Shown in pieces: positions 26,866 through 35,799 of a stretch of 64,000 nt of DNA. Both the position numbers and the translations under genes were made by a program. The stretch comes from Clostridium_AI sp964409685 (GTDB taxonomy: Bacteria; Bacillota; Clostridia; Lachnospirales; Lachnospiraceae): NCBI GenBank assembly GCA_964409685.1, contig CAYPEJ010000001.1, positions 62,001 through 126,000 of the forward strand, in the 5' to 3' direction. Position 1 is the stretch's first letter. Each line of letters begins with the position of its first letter. The notes below the pieces were generated by a model that was not told where the DNA came from, did no database searches, and was given only the letters and a program-made list of their open reading frames with translations.

Positions 26866-27050
26866 GGAGTTCGTATGACTGGCGGATCAGTGAGAGCACT
26901 CACAGGGAGTACGAACATTTAGATTTTACCTTCTAGTAAACATGTTTGTTATTTCGCAACAGTTTATCAGACGTAGAATTGCCGACCGCCTGGGCACCGC
27001 TTGAACCAAACTGGAAACAGGAAAGGGAGCGTGCTCAGGCGGTCTTTTTG
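26866..27050 (+). promoter_or_regulatory. ZTP (pfl) riboswitch with overlapping terminator
   Basis: Stem P1 pairs GTTCGTA (26869-26875) with TACGAAC (26910-26916) around ACTGGCGG and a small hairpin (26890-26903). After a 65-base joining region comes the signature CCGCCTGGGCA (26986-26996), which is diagnostic of ZTP riboswitches. GACCGCCTG (26984-26992) also pairs with CAGGCGGTC (27036-27044), followed by TTTTT, so the signature is shared between aptamer and terminator. Binding of ZTP/AICAR phosphate should prevent termination and raise purH expression; the family is known before purine and folate one-carbon genes. Confidence 0.92.
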
Positions 27051-27139
27051 TTTGGCGAGAAAAAACGGATTTTACTATTTTCTACCAAATTTAATTACCT
27101 AATAACTATATTTATGTTTTAACAGAAAAGGAGATAAGT

Positions 27140-28708
27140 ATGAGAGCTTTAGTTAGTGTATCTGACAAAACAGGAATTGTAGAATTTGCAAAGGAACTTG
27201 TAGACTTAGGAATTGAAATCATTTCAACAGGCGGCACATACAGTAAGCTAAAAGAAGCAGGAATCAATGCAATTGAAATCTCTGAATTAACAGGTTTCCC
27301 AGAATGTTTAGATGGACGTGTAAAAACACTACATCCAATCGTTCATGCAGGACTTTTAGCAATGAGAAGCAAACCAGAACATATGCAACAATTAAAAGAC
27401 CTAAATATCGAAACAATCGATATGGTAGTTGTAAACTTATATCCTTTTAAAGCAACCATTTTAAAAGATGGCGTAACAAGAGAAGAAGCAGTTGAAAATA
27501 TCGATATCGGTGGTCCTACAATGCTTCGTTCTGCAGCGAAAAACTATCAAGACGTTGCAGTTGTAACAGATCCAAGCGATTACGAAACTGTATTAAAAGA
27601 ATTAAAAGACAGCAAAGCAGCTGGTAATATGGAAGTAACATTAGATACAAAATTTTACTTAATGCAAAAAGTATTTATGCACACTTCCAACTACGACACC
27701 ATGATCGCAGACTTCTTAAAGAAAGAAAGACAAGATCACGATTTACCAGAAACATTAACTATGACATTTGAAAAAGTTCAGGATATGCGTTACGGTGAAA
27801 ATCCTCACCAAAAGGCAGCATTCTACCGTGAAGTTGGCAAGAAAGTTGGTTCTATCACAGATGCTGTACAATTAAATGGAAAAGAATTATCCTTCAATAA
27901 TATAAATGACACAAACGGTGCTTTAGAATTACTAAAAGAATTTACAGAAACTACAGTAGTTGCTTGTAAACACGGTAATCCATGTGGTGTTGGTAGCGCA
28001 GATACCTTATTAGAAGCATGGCAAAAAGCGTTTGATGCAGATAAAGTTTCCATCTACGGCGGTATCGTAGTAGTAAACCGTGAAGTAACATTAGAAGTTG
28101 CAGAAGCAATGAAACCAGTATTCTTAGAAGTATTAGTTGCACCAAGCTATCAAAAAGAAGCTTTAGAATTACTTCAAACTAAGAAAAACTTAAGAATCTT
28201 AGAATTAAAAGACATCGATGTACCACAAGATGAAAATGCATACGACTTAAAGAAAGTAAATGGCGGTTTAATCGTTCAAACCATCGACAGCAAGTTATTA
28301 AATGAAGATGAATTAAAAGTTGTAACAGACCGTGCCCCAAGCGAAGCAGAAATGGAAGACTTAAAATTTGCTTGGAAAGTTGTAAAATTCACAAAATCTA
28401 ATGGTATTGCGATTGCAAAAAATAAACAAAGCTATGGTATCGGACCTGGTCAAGTAAACCGTGTATGGGCTACAAAACAATGTTTTGAACATGCAGAAGA
28501 ATTAATCGGTGCAGACGCAACAAAAGGTTGTGTATTAGCATCTGATGCTTTCTTCCCATTTGATGACAGCGTAGAAGCAGCTCACCAAGCAGGAATTACA
28601 GCAATTATTCAACCAGGTGGTTCTATCCGTGATGAAGATTCTATTAAGAAAGCAAATGAATATGGAATCGCAATGGTATTTACAGGAATGAGACATTTTA
28701 AACACTAA
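27140..28708 (+). CDS. purH: Bifunctional AICAR transformylase / IMP cyclohydrolase
   Basis: 522 residues, full length for PurH. The N-terminal MGS-like IMP cyclohydrolase domain shows IISTGGTYSKLKEAGI and LDGRVKTLHP. The C-terminal transformylase domain has MRYGENPHQKAAFYR, the KHGNPCGVGSA motif and the terminal PGGSIRDED. It carries out the last two steps of de novo IMP synthesis using formyl-tetrahydrofolate. It is preceded by a ZTP riboswitch, which senses the ZMP-derived alarmone and fits this enzyme's substrate. No other pur genes are adjacent. Confidence 0.97.
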   Translation: MRALVSVSDKTGIVEFAKELVDLGIEIISTGGTYSKLKEAGINAIEISELTGFPECLDGRVKTLHPIVHAGLLAMRSKPEHMQQLKDLNIETIDMVVVNLYPFKATILKDGVTREEAVENIDIGGPTMLRSAAKNYQDVAVVTDPSDYETVLKELKDSKAAGNMEVTLDTKFYLMQKVFMHTSNYDTMIADFLKKERQDHDLPETLTMTFEKVQDMRYGENPHQKAAFYREVGKKVGSITDAVQLNGKELSFNNINDTNGALELLKEFTETTVVACKHGNPCGVGSADTLLEAWQKAFDADKVSIYGGIVVVNREVTLEVAEAMKPVFLEVLVAPSYQKEALELLQTKKNLRILELKDIDVPQDENAYDLKKVNGGLIVQTIDSKLLNEDELKVVTDRAPSEAEMEDLKFAWKVVKFTKSNGIAIAKNKQSYGIGPGQVNRVWATKQCFEHAEELIGADATKGCVLASDAFFPFDDSVEAAHQAGITAIIQPGGSIRDEDSIKKANEYGIAMVFTGMRHFKH

Positions 28709-28746
28709 GATTTTGATTTCTTCTTCCAATAAAAGATTAGTTTAGA

Positions 28747-28803
28747 AAAGAGACCTTTGTGTATGGATAAGTTTGGATATTCATATCACGAAGGTCTTTT
28801 TGT
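28747..28803 (+). terminator. Terminator after purH
   Basis: AGACCTTTGTG (28751-28761) pairs with CACGAAGGTCT (28787-28797) with one wobble, extended by TATG/CATA, and ends in a T-run. The loop is about 17 bases. Confidence 0.85.
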
Positions 28804-28829
28804 TGATATTTATAATAATACAGAATGTC

Positions 28830-28858
28830 TTGTATAGTTACTAGGTTTCTTGTAAAAT
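28830..28858 (+). promoter_or_regulatory. Promoter of the RecQ-PRTase / DprA-like pair
   Basis: TTGTAT (28830-28835) and TAAAAT (28853-28858) are 17 bases apart, 44 bases before the start codon. Confidence 0.55.
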
Positions 28859-28902
28859 GAAGATGTTGCTACTGAAATAGAGAATACAAAAATGGAGGAT
28901 TT

Positions 28903-30972
28903 ATGAGAAAATTATTACATAATGAATTGAAGAAAGTATATGGCACAGATGCATCATTTCGTGATGGTCAAGAAGAAGCAATATTGGCAGTTTTACAGAA
29001 CCAAAGAACATTAGTAGTACAAAAGACAGGATGGGGAAAAAGTTTGGTTTACTTTCTTGCAACTAAAATATTAAGGCAACAAGGTAAAGGATTCACTATA
29101 ATCATAAGTCCCTTAATTGCACTGATGAAAAATCAGATTTTACAAGCTGAAAAGATGGGATTAACAGCACGTACAATGAATTCAAATAACAAGGATGAGT
29201 GGGAGGCAATAGAATTAGGGATAATGAATAATCAAGTAGATCTGTTAATTATCTCCCCGGAGCATTTAAATAATGATGATTTTCGAGATAAATTTTTAGT
29301 AAAAGCTTCCACATCTATTTCACTTTTTGTAGTAGATGAAGCACACTGTATTTCAGACTGGGGGCATGATTTTCGACCAGACTATCGTCGAATTGTAGAC
29401 ATCTTAAAGTTATTGCCACCAAATATTCCAGTATTGGCTACAACTGCAACAGCAAATGATCGGGTGATTGAAGATATTATAGTACAGTTAGGTAATGATT
29501 TAAAAGTCATTAGAGGTCCACTAACAAGAGAAAGCCTAGCTATTGAAGTGATTAAAATTAGTTCTAGAGAAGAACGAATGGCTTGGATTGCAGAAAATAT
29601 CAATAAGCTAGATGGAACTGGACTTATATATTGTTTGACAAAATCAGATTGTAAAATGATGCAGAGATGGTTAGAATCTTTAGGGATTGCATGTGAAGAA
29701 TATGATGGAGATTTAGAGCGAGAAGAGCGAGATAGAATAGAAGAACTTTTCATGAAAAATCAAATCAAAGTTCTAATTGCAACTACAGCATTTGGAATGG
29801 GCGTAGATAAATCAGATATTAGTTTTGTAATTCATTTTCAAAAGCCAGCGAATATCGTGTCATATTATCAACAAATTGGTCGTGCAGGGAGAGGAATCGA
29901 TTATGCAAAGACAATTATGTTAGTTGGATATGAGGATGATGAAATAAATACATATTTTATTGAGAGTGCATTTCCAACAGAAAAAGAAATGATTTCTATT
30001 GTTGATTGCTTAATAAATAATAATGGTTTGAAAAAGTATCAGATTGAAAAATACACAGGTATGAAGCACACAAAATTGGAAAAATGCTTGAAATATCTAC
30101 TTGTAGAAGGAGCTATATATAAAGAAAACAATATATATTATAAGAATCCAGAAAATTGGGTGCCAAATCTAGACAAAGCAGAGAAAGTTACAAAGCAACG
30201 ATATAAAGAATTAGAAACAATGAAAGAATATACAGATACCCAAAGTTGCTATATGAAATTTATTGCAAATGAATTAAATGATAATCAAGCAAAGGAATGT
30301 GGGAAATGTGCAAATTGTGTAGAAACAAAAACTAATAGTAATAAGATAAGCAAAGAGATGATTTTTAAAGCCGATTATTTCTTAAAGCATGAGCATTATA
30401 TTATTGAACCAAGGAAGCAGTGGCCGCTAGGAGAAAGAGTAGACGGTAAAAATAAAATTAGTGAAGAGTTCCAGATGAGACAAGGAATTGTACTTAGCAA
30501 TTATAGTGATTGTGGTTACGGAAAATTAGTTAGAAAATGTAAATATGAGATAGGTTGTTTTTCTGACGAGTTAGTAGAAAGAGCGTGTGAGCGTTTAGAA
30601 GAATTTATAGAAGAACATAATATTACTTGGGTTACCTACATTCCATCTTTACGTCATCCAACACTCGTAAAAGAGTTTGCAACTAAAATTGCTGATTACT
30701 TTGAATTACCAATTTTAGATGCAATAGAAAAAGTGGATAATAATGCAGCAGAGCAGAAGACGCTTACCAATAGTGTTTTACAATTTCAAAATGCATATGA
30801 TAGCTTTAAAATTACACAAAACATAATGGGAGGAAATGTCCTTTTAATAGACGATATGGTTGATTCTAGGTGGACATTAACGACATGTTCCTATAAACTA
30901 ATAAAAGAGGGTGCAAGTGAGGTATATCCATTTGCACTAAGTAATACAGCAGGTGCAAGTGGAGGTGCATAA
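28903..30972 (+). CDS. RecQ-like DNA helicase fused to a phosphoribosyltransferase domain
   Basis: 689 residues. The helicase part has Walker A QKTGWGKS (40-47), DEAH (VVDEAHCISDWGHDFRPDY), TTATAND, a GMGVDKSDISFVIH segment and QQIGRAGRG. A four-Cys zinc knuckle (SCYMKF ... CGKCANC) follows. The C-terminal 170 residues replace the usual RecQ HRDC with a PRTase-like domain whose PRPP loop is LLIDDMVDS (about 647-655). It is coupled to a DprA-like gene one base after its stop. RecQ-PRTase with DprA recalls ShosTA-type antiphage pairs, where a PRTase protein and a DprA homologue work together. Housekeeping RecQ is less likely because of the fusion and partner. Confidence 0.85.
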   Translation: MRKLLHNELKKVYGTDASFRDGQEEAILAVLQNQRTLVVQKTGWGKSLVYFLATKILRQQGKGFTIIISPLIALMKNQILQAEKMGLTARTMNSNNKDEWEAIELGIMNNQVDLLIISPEHLNNDDFRDKFLVKASTSISLFVVDEAHCISDWGHDFRPDYRRIVDILKLLPPNIPVLATTATANDRVIEDIIVQLGNDLKVIRGPLTRESLAIEVIKISSREERMAWIAENINKLDGTGLIYCLTKSDCKMMQRWLESLGIACEEYDGDLEREERDRIEELFMKNQIKVLIATTAFGMGVDKSDISFVIHFQKPANIVSYYQQIGRAGRGIDYAKTIMLVGYEDDEINTYFIESAFPTEKEMISIVDCLINNNGLKKYQIEKYTGMKHTKLEKCLKYLLVEGAIYKENNIYYKNPENWVPNLDKAEKVTKQRYKELETMKEYTDTQSCYMKFIANELNDNQAKECGKCANCVETKTNSNKISKEMIFKADYFLKHEHYIIEPRKQWPLGERVDGKNKISEEFQMRQGIVLSNYSDCGYGKLVRKCKYEIGCFSDELVERACERLEEFIEEHNITWVTYIPSLRHPTLVKEFATKIADYFELPILDAIEKVDNNAAEQKTLTNSVLQFQNAYDSFKITQNIMGGNVLLIDDMVDSRWTLTTCSYKLIKEGASEVYPFALSNTAGASGGA

Positions 30973-30973
30973 C

Positions 30974-32182
30974 TTGACATATACAAACAATGCAATGGCT
31001 ACTATACTTTTTTGCAGTCACCTCGGAATAGAAAAAGGTGATGTCAAGCCGTATACAACAAAAGAATGGAATGTTTTACAAGATAGATTAAAAAGTGCTG
31101 GTATTACAGAACCAGGCATATTTTTAGAGAAAAAATTAACTGAGCTTGGGCAAATTTTTTATCTAAGCGAAGAAGAACAAATAAGAATAGATAAACTTCT
31201 TTCTCGTGGTGCAATTGTAGCATTGTTACTAGAAAAGTATAGTAAACGTGGGATACATGTTGTTACAAGGGCAGAACATAACTTTCCCAAATTATTAAGA
31301 AAAAGGCTAAAATTAAAGACACCACCTTTTCTATTTTATTGTGGAGATCTTGATTTAGCAAATAAGATGGGAATTGCTGTTGTTGGATCTAGAAGTTTAG
31401 AAGAACAAGGAATTCATTTTGTTCAAGAATTAGCTGAAAAAGCGGTGAAAGAAAAGCTAGCTATTTATTCAGGTGGTGCAAAGGGGGTAGATTCCATCGC
31501 GCAACAGACAGCGATTGCTAATGGTGGAATTGTTGTATCCTATATTGCAGATGCAATGACAAAGAAAATTCAGAATAGAGATATCATCCAAGCTATAGAA
31601 AATAAGCAATTATTGTTATTATCAGATACAAATCCTGATGTGGGTTTTACGGTGGCAAAAGCTATGAATCGTAATAAATATATTTATGCTTCATCCTGTG
31701 GTGCAGTTGCGGTTGCTTCCGATTTAAAGAAAGGTGGAACTTGGACTGGAGCAATTGAGAATTTGAATCAAAAGTGGGTAGCTTTAGGTGTTTGGGATAC
31801 GAATTTGTACTCTGGAAATAAAGAGCTTATTACAAAGGGAGCAGTACCAATTGAAAGTGTAAGTGATTTCTCAGTTAAAGATTTTATCCAAAAATCTTTA
31901 AAACCTGTTGTTAAGGAGGAAGCATATCAACTTAATTTATTTACGAATAAGGTTAGTGAAGAAATAATAGGTTACGAGATAAAAAATGATAGTAATAAAA
32001 GAAGGAGTTATGAGATTTTTCTGCCGTTCCTATTAGAAAGTTTGACAGTGGAAAAGAACATAGATCAGTTGTGTGATGAATTTGACGTTGTGAAAAAACA
32101 GATGCAACATTGGTTGAATCAGGCAGTTGCTGATGAGACAGTAGTAAAATTAACAAGACCAGTACGTTATATTAAGAACTAA
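30974..32182 (+). CDS. DprA-like Rossmann-fold protein, partner of RecQ-PRTase
   Basis: 402 residues from TTG 30974, seven bases after GGAGGT and directly behind the preceding stop; a GTG at 30953 would overlap it. The DprA/Smf fold is clear: IHVVTRAEHNFPKLLRKRLK, PPFLFYCGDLDLANKMGIAV, VGSRSLEEQG, IYSGGAKGVDSIAQQTA and the RNKYIYASSCGAVAVAS segment. The C-terminal region (LPFLLESLTVEKNIDQLCDE) is a winged-helix-like end. DprA normally loads RecA on single-stranded DNA; in paired defence loci it is thought to modulate the toxic partner. Probable accessory, not the chromosomal transformation dprA. Confidence 0.82.
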   Translation: MTYTNNAMATILFCSHLGIEKGDVKPYTTKEWNVLQDRLKSAGITEPGIFLEKKLTELGQIFYLSEEEQIRIDKLLSRGAIVALLLEKYSKRGIHVVTRAEHNFPKLLRKRLKLKTPPFLFYCGDLDLANKMGIAVVGSRSLEEQGIHFVQELAEKAVKEKLAIYSGGAKGVDSIAQQTAIANGGIVVSYIADAMTKKIQNRDIIQAIENKQLLLLSDTNPDVGFTVAKAMNRNKYIYASSCGAVAVASDLKKGGTWTGAIENLNQKWVALGVWDTNLYSGNKELITKGAVPIESVSDFSVKDFIQKSLKPVVKEEAYQLNLFTNKVSEEIIGYEIKNDSNKRRSYEIFLPFLLESLTVEKNIDQLCDEFDVVKKQMQHWLNQAVADETVVKLTRPVRYIKN

Positions 32183-32188
32183 ATGATT

Positions 32189-32236
32189 GTCCCTTCGGAA
32201 ACATATTTTCGAAGGGATATTATATTTGTTTTTTTC
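32189..32236 (+). terminator. Terminator after the DprA-like gene
   Basis: TCCCTTCG (32190-32197) pairs with CGAAGGGA (32210-32217) around a 12-base loop; a T-rich stretch follows after an AT spacer. Confidence 0.7.
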
Positions 32237-32449
32237 TTGTATTCATGTTACAATGATAAACAACAAAATCTTTTTTCACCAAGTTCGTGCAATTCAATTT
32301 ATAATATAAAAATCTAATCATAATCAAAACATTTCAGTGCAACATATGTATTCAGCACAACAATCAGCACAATAAAGTAAAAAGTTCACAATTTGACACT
32401 TACATACATAAGGAAACAACACAACATAATAATGAGGGGGAGTTTTATT

Positions 32450-35065
32450 ATGGGATATTGTATGAAAGTAGAGGATATTAGGGAAACGGAGTATTCATTA
32501 ATAGGAGGAAAAGCTGCAGGACTTGCCAGATTACACACCTATTGTTTACCCATACCCAGCTGGTTTGTAGTGAAAAATGAAGCATTCTTTGACAGTCTAA
32601 CTGAAGACCAAAAAGAATTACTCCAACAACAAAATTGGGAAGCACTAGAAGAAACATTCAAAACCTTTACATTTCAAGACCAAGTCATTAAAGAAATATT
32701 AATGCATGTCCAAGAACTAAATGGCACACATTTTGCCATACGTTCCTCAGCAAAGAACGAGGATGGGGAAACCGCCTCTTATGCTGGGCAATACGAAACA
32801 TTTCTTTGGATAGACTACCACAACATTTTAGATGCCATAAAAGATTGCTTTTTATCAGGGTTATCCAGCAAAGTTGCTGCATATCGAAAAAAGCAGAAAA
32901 TCCAAACAGGATGGGAGATCCCAGCAGTCATTGTACAACAAATGGTACAGTCTGATTGTGCAGGTGTCTGTTTTTCTGTAAATCCACTTGATGGAGATGT
33001 AAGTACTAGTGTTATCAACGCGGTCTACGGATTCGGCACAGTCCTTGTAAATAGTGAAACCAACGCGGATACATACTACGTATACCGAAACCAAAAAGTC
33101 GTAAATCGTGAAATTGGGAAAAAAAATATTATTCACACCATAGAAAAAGACCAATTAGTTGAACGAAAAGTTGGTCTAGAACAATGTGAACAAACTGTAT
33201 TACAAGAAAATGCGATAATCGACATATCCAATCTAGCTTATCTTGCCAGTAAAGTATTCGGGAAATACCAAGATATCGAATGGGCAATCGAAGGCGGAAG
33301 ACTGTATCTTCTACAAAGTAGACCAATCACATCCTTAAAAAATGCAGTTCCATTAGACCAACAATCCATCTTATTTGACAATCACATCATATCAGAAGGA
33401 TATAATGGAATTACATTACCATTAACATTTTCCTACGTTCGTAAAGGATACGAAGAATCTTATAAGCAATTCTGCAAGTTATTTGGAGTGACGAGAAAGC
33501 AAATTCGTGAGAATCGGCGTGTATTTAAAAATTTAATCGGCCTAGTAGATGGGCGTATCTACTATAATATGAATTCATGGTTTCAGATGATCAGTATTTT
33601 ACCAGGCTATCAATTTAATCGAGATATTATGAAAAATTTGTTAAATGTCGACGAAGACATCCCAGAAGAATTTTGGAAAGAAGAAAAAACAGTATTAGGA
33701 AAAATTCGAAATGCCTTTATGTTTGTACGGGGAATTATATTATTTCAAAACCGCTATGTTAATTTAAGAAAGAAAGTTTCACATATCAGCGAAGAAGTAA
33801 ACTCGCCAATATTTCAAGAGGATCTTACTTATCTGAGTACAGAAAAGTTATACGAATATCTCTATGAAGTTGGATACATCACAAAAAGTGATTGGGACAC
33901 GCCAATCTTTCTCGATATTTTTTTAAAAATATCTCATTATGCCTTACAAGTGTATAGTGAACGTTGGCTAAAAGATAAAAAGCTTTATAATGCCTTACTT
34001 TGCGGACAAAGAGATTCCCTAACAGCCTTACCAGCACAGATGATCTGGGAAATGAGTCAATTAATTGTACACGACGAAAATATGGTACAAACGTTTCTTA
34101 CAGAAAGTGTAGGAGTAATAGAAAAAGAAATGGAGAAATATCCTGTACTAAAAGAAAAAGTTTCTTTCTATTTAGAGCAGTTTGGCGACCGTTGTATGGA
34201 TGAGCTAAAATTAGAATCCGTTTCGGTACGTGAAAATCCACTTCTTCTGTACCGCAGTATCGGTGAAACTGCTAGGAAAAAGAACCGTAGTACAATTGAT
34301 GAATCTGATAAAATCGCCAAAGATGCAAGAACCATTGCTAAGAAGAAACTCGCAAAGCATCCATGGAGAAAGTTTTACTTTTTCTATATGTTAAGGCAAG
34401 CAGATTACTTAATGCGAATGCGAGAAAATGTTCGATTTCTACGTACTCGAGTCTTTGGATTTCTGCGTGGGATTCTAAATGAATTAGGAATGCGTCTTGC
34501 AAGTGCGCAGATTTTAGAAAACAAAGAAGATATTTTTTATCTAGAAATGGATGATATCATTGCATTTATTGATGGTACTGCAACTGTTTATCAACTAAAA
34601 GAATTAGCAAAGATAAAAAGAAAAGAATATAAAGAATATGCGGAAATGGAAGGCTTATCTAGATTTTGTGTACATGGACGTGTTGGTCAAGGTGTAAAAA
34701 TCAAACAAGAAGAAAAACGGGAAAATAAGGAATTTGTTCGTGTCTTAAAGGGAATGCCTTGTAGTCCAGGTGTAGTAGAAGGAATTGCCAGAGTGGTATT
34801 GGATAGTCGGGATGCATGTATGAAAGATGGAGAAATTTTAGTAGCCAATCACACAGATCCAGGTTGGATTATGCTCTTTAATCAAGCATGTGCCATGGTA
34901 GTAGAATGTGGAAGCTTATTATCCCACGCTGCCATTGTATCAAGAGAAATGGGTATCCCATCCGTTGTTGCAGTAGACAATGTATTCGCATATCTTAAAA
35001 CAGGAGATAGAATTCGCGTCAATGGATCAACAGGCGTAATCGAAATCTTAGAAAGGGTGAAATAG
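32450..35065 (+). CDS. PEP-synthase / rifampicin-phosphotransferase-like enzyme
   Basis: 871 residues from ATG 32450, eight bases after GAGGGGGAG; earlier in-frame starts lack a site. Residues 1-310 are an ATP-grasp domain (LIGGKAAGLARL, FAIRSSAKNEDGETASYAGQ, YGFGTVLVNSE, IEWAIEGGRLYLLQSRP). The middle (from ISEGYNGITLPLTFSYVR) is a long helical domain. The C-terminal swivelling domain has the phosphohistidine motif GSLLSHAAIVSREMGIPSVV with His826. Length and domain order equal those of rifampicin phosphotransferase, where the catalytic His is near 825, rather than PEP synthase, which needs a C-terminal PEP domain absent here. The real substrate is unknown. Confidence 0.78.
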   Translation: MGYCMKVEDIRETEYSLIGGKAAGLARLHTYCLPIPSWFVVKNEAFFDSLTEDQKELLQQQNWEALEETFKTFTFQDQVIKEILMHVQELNGTHFAIRSSAKNEDGETASYAGQYETFLWIDYHNILDAIKDCFLSGLSSKVAAYRKKQKIQTGWEIPAVIVQQMVQSDCAGVCFSVNPLDGDVSTSVINAVYGFGTVLVNSETNADTYYVYRNQKVVNREIGKKNIIHTIEKDQLVERKVGLEQCEQTVLQENAIIDISNLAYLASKVFGKYQDIEWAIEGGRLYLLQSRPITSLKNAVPLDQQSILFDNHIISEGYNGITLPLTFSYVRKGYEESYKQFCKLFGVTRKQIRENRRVFKNLIGLVDGRIYYNMNSWFQMISILPGYQFNRDIMKNLLNVDEDIPEEFWKEEKTVLGKIRNAFMFVRGIILFQNRYVNLRKKVSHISEEVNSPIFQEDLTYLSTEKLYEYLYEVGYITKSDWDTPIFLDIFLKISHYALQVYSERWLKDKKLYNALLCGQRDSLTALPAQMIWEMSQLIVHDENMVQTFLTESVGVIEKEMEKYPVLKEKVSFYLEQFGDRCMDELKLESVSVRENPLLLYRSIGETARKKNRSTIDESDKIAKDARTIAKKKLAKHPWRKFYFFYMLRQADYLMRMRENVRFLRTRVFGFLRGILNELGMRLASAQILENKEDIFYLEMDDIIAFIDGTATVYQLKELAKIKRKEYKEYAEMEGLSRFCVHGRVGQGVKIKQEEKRENKEFVRVLKGMPCSPGVVEGIARVVLDSRDACMKDGEILVANHTDPGWIMLFNQACAMVVECGSLLSHAAIVSREMGIPSVVAVDNVFAYLKTGDRIRVNGSTGVIEILERVK

Positions 35066-35688
35066 TGGGAACAAAGTTAAATATTCAGTATTACTTTTTA
35101 CCACTTATGATATTAATTGTTAGTAATACAGGAGCAGCACTAATCCATAGTAAAGTACAAAGCAAAAAATTTAGCGAATACGAAAAAATACCAAAAACCA
35201 TTCTTGGTTCAATTAGCTTTTTGGTAATTACAGTATGTATTTTATGCATTGGACTACTTGCCACAGGAGAAAAAATGAGCATTTGGCTTCTTAGAGATGC
35301 TTGTGTAATCAGTATTGGGGTTACGATTACCGAGCTAACAAGTCGCTACAAAACAGAACTTTTACTAATTCCACTTACATCATATTTGCTCTTAGTAACA
35401 AAAGGCTTTTGGGAAGTTACCATATGGTTAAAAATAGGACTACTTGCGATTTTAACTGTGTACTGCATGATGGATCAAAAGATTACGATTCCTGTTATCC
35501 TACAAGTATTTCACATATGGTTTTTTAGTTGCCTCTGTGGATTTATGGAGATAGGAATCATAGGAGTATTAATATGTACTGAAGTTGCATTTAATACGAA
35601 AAAAGAAGTTATGACAGTAGATGAAATCTGGTGGATACATGTCTATGTCGTAATTCGATGTATTGTTCGTCAAATATGGTGTATATAG
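35065..35688 (+). CDS. Polytopic membrane protein, partner of the RPH-like gene
   Basis: 207 residues from GTG 35065, sharing one base with the preceding stop, with AAAGGG seven bases upstream. About six transmembrane helices are visible (FLPLMILIVSNTGAALI, ISFLVITVCILCIGLLATG, LLLIPLTSYLLLV, WLKIGLLAILTVYCM, ILQVFHIWFFSCLC, GIIGVLICTEVAF). I do not recognise a family. One-base overlap means it is co-expressed with the phosphotransferase-like enzyme; a transporter or resistance partner is possible but unproven. Confidence 0.7.
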   Translation: MGTKLNIQYYFLPLMILIVSNTGAALIHSKVQSKKFSEYEKIPKTILGSISFLVITVCILCIGLLATGEKMSIWLLRDACVISIGVTITELTSRYKTELLLIPLTSYLLLVTKGFWEVTIWLKIGLLAILTVYCMMDQKITIPVILQVFHIWFFSCLCGFMEIGIIGVLICTEVAFNTKKEVMTVDEIWWIHVYVVIRCIVRQIWCI

Positions 35689-35799
35689 CAACTCTTATAA
35701 CATACAACATAATGCCATGACAATATGAGGTACATATGGTATAATATAGGCTAGTTTGAGTACACTTACAATATATAACAATTAGGAAGGAAGAAACGG

